A stretch of 64,000 nt of DNA from Chryseobacterium cheonjiense (GTDB lineage Bacteria > Bacteroidota > Bacteroidia > Flavobacteriales > Weeksellaceae): contig NZ_JABBGF010000001.1 of assembly GCF_012927265.1 (NCBI RefSeq), positions 1,300,502 to 1,364,501 on the forward strand. The letters are read 5' to 3'. Within the stretch, counting starts at the first letter, position 1; the number at the start of each line of letters is the position of its first letter. Below, piece by piece: positions 60,691-64,000 of the stretch. Both the position numbers and the translations under genes were made by a program. Under the pieces are notes generated by a model. The model ran no database searches and was not told the origin of the DNA. It saw nothing but the letters and a program-made list of their open reading frames with translations.

Positions 60691-61284
60691 ATTATTAAGA
60701 TTTAAGTGATTGATGTCTTTGCTATATCAGAAGTTGTGCCATCTCTGTAAATCACAAACAAAAATTAATATACGGTACATCTGACGCTTGATGTATAAGG
60801 ATTTTGAATCTATTAATAATTCCATCTGCCAGAGATAGTTCCGGATTTCTCACGCCTATAAATATCAATAACAATTGCTGTTTTATTTAAATTTTGGTTA
60901 TTATAAAATTAATCTTAAAAATTTCCCCAATATTTCTTTATTGGCATAAATTATTAGTCTTGCATATAAAAATGGTAAAGAAAAAATTAAAATTTTAAGG
61001 AATTTTTAAGTTGAAAAGTGTTTTTTTTACACTTTTTAATAAAAAAAATAATCTTTTTTTTAGCGTTTCTTATCATAGTATTTTAAGCAAAAAATTTCAC
61101 TTATATTTTGAGGTTATTTTTTTACAAGGTATTGTAAACTCATGTTTTAAGATTATAATAAGTATACTTTTAATGATAACCTTATCATGAAATATATACA
61201 ATTGTTATCATAAAAAATCGATATGTAAATTGCTGATATGTAGGCAATAGCATTAAATTTATTTTTTTTATTCAATTGAATTTT
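60691..61284. other. Long AT-rich spacer upstream of the xylose locus
   Basis: About 590 bases, with long T and A runs around 61020-61110. No credible gene or RNA was found. It should hold the promoter of the minus-strand gene at 60690. Confidence 0.4.
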
Positions 61285-61318
61285 TATATTTGTGATGTTA
61301 CATAAATGTTAACGATTA
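61285..61318 (+). promoter_or_regulatory. -7 element and possible operator of the xylose regulator
   Basis: TATATTTG (61285-61292, TAnnTTTG) is followed by GTTACATAAATGTTAAC (61297-61313), an imperfect dyad (GTTAcAT/ATgTTAAC) ending 6 bases before the ATG. It is a candidate site for autoregulation by the NUDIX-type regulator. Confidence 0.45.
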
Positions 61319-61319
61319 A

Positions 61320-62045
61320 ATGAGCCCTGACTTTATTCATACGTACGTATCTGTAGATTGTGTAGTATTCGGATTTGATCACGAAAACCGCCTGAACATT
61401 TTATTGGTTCAGCGGCATGTAGATGAGATCCCTCAGGAAAGGAGAAGAAAATTACCCGGAAGCCTGATTTTTAGCGATGAAGATGTAGACGATGCTGCAG
61501 AAAGAGTGCTCCACGAACTTACGGGAATAAGGAAGATGGTTCTAAAGCAGTTCAAATGCTTTGCAGATCCGGGAAGGGCCAACAATGAGCATGACATCAA
61601 ATGGATGGGAAAAGAATACAAGCATCATATCGACCGGATTATTACCGTCGCCTATCTTTCCCTCTGTAAGATCGATCATAAGATTAACAGTACAAAATAT
61701 GACAATGTAGACTGGTTCCCGATCGATGAAGTGCCCGAGCTGCCCTTTGATCACAATAAGATCATCAGCGAATCGCTCGTCGAAATTAGAAAATGGATAG
61801 AATCTGACTTTTCTATCATTTTCGAGCTGCTGCCGAAGAGATTTACGATCAGACAGCTATATCAGCTTTACAGCGCATTAAGTGAAAAATATATAGACAT
61901 TAAAAACTTTCATAAAAAGATCTCATCATTCAACTATATCGTTCCGTTGGACGAAATTGAAAAAAACGTTTCACACCGTGCCGCAAGATATTATAAATTC
62001 GATGCGAAGATCTATAAGAAAAACAATACTAAACTCATTAAATAA
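61320..62045 (+). CDS. NUDIX-family sugar regulator (NrtR/AraR-like), probably of xylose genes
   Basis: A 241-residue cytosolic regulator. The N-terminal NUDIX fold (about 1-150) starts VSVDCVVFGFDHENRLNILLVQRHVDEIPQERRRKLPGSLI. The Nudix box is degenerate: the region ERVLHELTGI has Val and Leu where catalytic acids are expected, with only one Glu kept, so it should bind but not hydrolyse its ligand. The C-terminal winged helix (about 155-235) has RFTIRQLYQLYSALSEKYIDIKNFHKKI. Bacteroidota arabinose and xylose regulators have this plan. It lies 18 bases before xylulokinase, so it is likely an autoregulated operon with xylB and xylA. Confidence 0.82.
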   Translation: MSPDFIHTYVSVDCVVFGFDHENRLNILLVQRHVDEIPQERRRKLPGSLIFSDEDVDDAAERVLHELTGIRKMVLKQFKCFADPGRANNEHDIKWMGKEYKHHIDRIITVAYLSLCKIDHKINSTKYDNVDWFPIDEVPELPFDHNKIISESLVEIRKWIESDFSIIFELLPKRFTIRQLYQLYSALSEKYIDIKNFHKKISSFNYIVPLDEIEKNVSHRAARYYKFDAKIYKKNNTKLIK

Positions 62046-62063
62046 AAAGCTTCTCAATAAATT

Positions 62064-63548
62064 ATGTATTTACTAGGCTACGATATCGGCAGTTCTTCTG
62101 TAAAAGTTTGTCTCATAGAGGCATCCAGCGGAAAAGTGATTGCTTCAGAATTTTCCCCGAAAAAGGAGATGAAAATCACTGCTGTGAATCCCGGATGGGC
62201 AGAACAGAACCCTGTTGACTGGTGGACAAATTTGAAACTTGCACATGAAGCAGTGATGCATGAATCCGGAGTCCATGCTGAAGATATCAAAGGAATAGGG
62301 ATCACCTGGCAGATGCACGGTCTTATTCTCGTAGACAAAGATCAGAATATATTGAGACCGTCGATTATCTGGTGCGACAGCCGCGCAGTACCCTATGGCG
62401 AAAAAGCATTTAAAGAAATTGGCGAAGAAAAATGCCTTTCGCATCTGCTGAACTCACCGGGTAATTTTACCGCATCCAAATTGGCTTGGGTAAAAGAAAA
62501 CGAACCGGAAATTTTTGAAAAAATTGATAAAATAATGCTTCCCGGAGATTATATCGCCATGAGACTTTCCGGACAAATAGGAATGACTATTGAAGGACTT
62601 TCGGAAGGGATTTTTTGGGACTTTAAGAACAACTGTATTTCAGAAGACGTCATCGGCCATTACGGAATTCCGAAGAGTTTCTTCCCGGAAATTGTCCCTA
62701 CTTTTGGAATCCAGGCTACGGTTTCCGCATCTGCCGCGCAGGAACTTGGCCTCAAAGAAGGAACACCGATTTCCTACAGAGCCGGAGATCAGCCGAACAA
62801 CGCACTTTCACTGAACGTGTTTAATCCGGGAGAAATCGCTTCCACTGCCGGAACTTCAGGAGTTGTGTATGGAGTACTCGATCAATTGGAATATGATAAA
62901 TTATCAAGAGTTAATACCTTTGCCCACGTTAATTACACGCCGGAGCAGATAAGATTAGGTGTATTGCTATGCATCAACGGAACCGGGATCCTCAATTCAT
63001 GGCTGAAGCATAATTTTGCAACTTCATTATCCTCATACGGAGATATGAATGAGCTGGCCTCACTTTCACCGATAGGTTCCAAAGGTCTTAGTATTGTGCC
63101 TTTCGGAAATGGTGCCGAAAGAGTATTGGAAAATAAAGAAACCAACTGTTCCATTCACGGAATTAATTTTAACATCCATACAAAAGGAGACATCCTGCGT
63201 GCGGCGCAGGAAGGAATTGTATTTTCCTACGAATACGGAATGAATATCATGAGAAATATAGGGATGGATATTCAGGTGATCCGTGCAGGAAATGCCAATA
63301 TGTTTTTAAGTTCAATATTTCGTCAGTCACTTTCCAGTGTCAGCAATGCGGTGATTGAACTTTATGATACCGACGGAGCTGTAGGAGCTGCAAGAGCGGC
63401 AGGAATGGGAATAGGATTTTATGCAGATTCCAAAGAAGCATTTTCATCACTCGAAAAAATAGCAGTGATAGAGCCTGAACACGAGAAACAGGAACAATAT
63501 CAAGAAGCCTATACACGATGGAAGCATCATCTTAAAGAAATAATCTAA
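62064..63548 (+). CDS. xylB: Xylulokinase (FGGY family)
   Basis: A 494-residue cytosolic kinase turning D-xylulose into xylulose 5-phosphate. LLGYDIGSSSVKVCLIEASSG (3-23) is the phosphate-binding start. GIGITWQMHGLILVDKD near 75-91 contains the QMHG motif of xylulokinases. RAGDQPNNALSLNVFNPGEIASTAGTSGVVYG (about 243-274) carries the catalytic Asp in AGDQ. The second domain ends GAARAAGMGIGFY. It sits between the regulator and xylose isomerase and links xylose use to the pentose phosphate route encoded at 20.6-24.3 kb. Confidence 0.9.
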   Translation: MYLLGYDIGSSSVKVCLIEASSGKVIASEFSPKKEMKITAVNPGWAEQNPVDWWTNLKLAHEAVMHESGVHAEDIKGIGITWQMHGLILVDKDQNILRPSIIWCDSRAVPYGEKAFKEIGEEKCLSHLLNSPGNFTASKLAWVKENEPEIFEKIDKIMLPGDYIAMRLSGQIGMTIEGLSEGIFWDFKNNCISEDVIGHYGIPKSFFPEIVPTFGIQATVSASAAQELGLKEGTPISYRAGDQPNNALSLNVFNPGEIASTAGTSGVVYGVLDQLEYDKLSRVNTFAHVNYTPEQIRLGVLLCINGTGILNSWLKHNFATSLSSYGDMNELASLSPIGSKGLSIVPFGNGAERVLENKETNCSIHGINFNIHTKGDILRAAQEGIVFSYEYGMNIMRNIGMDIQVIRAGNANMFLSSIFRQSLSSVSNAVIELYDTDGAVGAARAAGMGIGFYADSKEAFSSLEKIAVIEPEHEKQEQYQEAYTRWKHHLKEII

Positions 63549-63646
63549 AACAAATCAACGGAAGATTTTCCATTGCTCTTACTGACCTTTTAAAGCCGGT
63601 GAGCAGGGAATCTCTACGCAAAAAAAATTAAAATAAATAAAAAAAT

Positions 63647-64000
63647 ATGAACACTTTAACTGGTACGAAAGAGTTTTTTACGGGGATCGACAAGATTAAA
63701 TTTGAAGGGAAAGAAAGCAGAAATCCAATGGCATTCCGCTACTATGATGCAGAAAAAGTAGTGATGGGAAAACCGATGAAAGACTGGACCCGTTTTGCAA
63801 TGGCGTGGTGGCATACCTTATGTGCAAACGGAAGCGATCCGTTCGGAGGAGCTACCATTCACCATCCATGGGATATTGGGAATGACGCCGTTACGAGAGC
63901 AATGCATAAGATGGATGCCGGCTTTGAATTCATGTCTAAAATGGGTTTCAGCTATTACTGTTTCCATGATATTGATCTGGTAGATCCGGCAGATAACTGG
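63647..64000 (+). CDS. xylA: Xylose isomerase, 5' part (runs off the window)
   Basis: The first 118 codons of the gene, open to the last base. MNTLTGTKEFFTGIDKIKFEG is followed by NPMAFRYYDAEKVVMGKPMKDWTRFAMAWWHTLC (27-59), DPFGGATIHHPW (64-75) and the active-site FSYYCFHDIDLV with His107 and Asp110, the proton-shuttling pair of class II xylose isomerases. The enzyme converts D-xylose to D-xylulose for XylB. The ATG at 63647 lies 98 bases after xylB in the same direction. A-rich sequence just before the start is typical of Flavobacteriia translation starts. Confidence 0.92.
   Translation, partial: MNTLTGTKEFFTGIDKIKFEGKESRNPMAFRYYDAEKVVMGKPMKDWTRFAMAWWHTLCANGSDPFGGATIHHPWDIGNDAVTRAMHKMDAGFEFMSKMGFSYYCFHDIDLVDPADNW

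Noticed and set aside
63795..63983. Small separate gene near the end of the window
   Set aside because: It is a shadow frame inside the xylose isomerase gene, which is open from 63647 to the window end with clear active-site residues.

Overview
The window looks like the chromosome of a Flavobacteriia member close to Chryseobacterium or Elizabethkingia. The evidence is low overall GC, short AT-rich spacers, -7 elements of the TAnnTTTG type, signal peptides cleaved before Gln, and characteristic families (DUF4249 lipoprotein with TonB receptor, DUF6876, NUDIX-type sugar regulator, DASS carrier with an OprO/P-like porin). No rRNA, tRNA, CRISPR array, transposase or phage structural gene was seen.

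Layout. 1-3 kb: the decayed end of a polysaccharide locus, with an acetyltransferase wrecked by frameshifts, one glycosyltransferase with a probably frameshifted tail, and one glycosyltransferase split by a single in-frame stop. 3-14 kb: ordinary chromosomal genes, mostly on the minus strand (outer-membrane transporter-like protein, DUF1826, YagU-like, DJ-1/PfpI, FAD protein, serine hydrolase, AraC regulator, ornithine/alanine racemase-like enzyme, GNAT, tandem UspA). 14-17 kb: small lineage-specific genes, including an XRE regulator divergent from two DUF6876 paralogues. 17-20 kb: a TonB receptor with its DUF4249 lipoprotein. 20.6-24.3 kb: oxidative pentose phosphate operon gnd-zwf-pgl. 24.4-24.6 kb: a non-coding array of ten 21-bp repeats just upstream of a TolC/HlyD/ABC-2 export operon (24.7-29.6 kb). 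29.8-32.5 kb: porin and dicarboxylate/anion carrier, preceded by a short GC-rich leader ORF.

33.3-40.2 kb is the most interesting region. It is a minus-strand cluster holding an AraC regulator, two small secreted subunits, a PapD-like periplasmic chaperone that keeps the Arg and Lys expected to bind subunit carboxy-termini, a two-domain adhesin-like protein whose C-terminal half matches the major subunit, and a 932-residue outer-membrane protein with usher-like architecture. Together they read as a divergent chaperone-usher-type surface fibre system. The major subunit has its own promoter element and an intrinsic terminator behind it, as expected for a subunit needed in excess.

41.3-60.1 kb is a Wzx/Wzy-dependent capsule or exopolysaccharide locus. 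It encodes Wza and Wzc-like export and control proteins, UDP-HexNAc epimerase and dehydrogenase (UDP-GalNAcA supply), a flippase, a polymerase, several glycosyltransferases, two pyruvyltransferase-family proteins, and a PglC/PglD/PglE-like set pointing to a bacillosamine-type sugar. A secreted beta-helix protein is encoded antisense in its middle. 61.3-64 kb is a xylose locus: NUDIX-type regulator, xylulokinase and the start of xylose isomerase, which runs off the window and would feed the pentose phosphate route.
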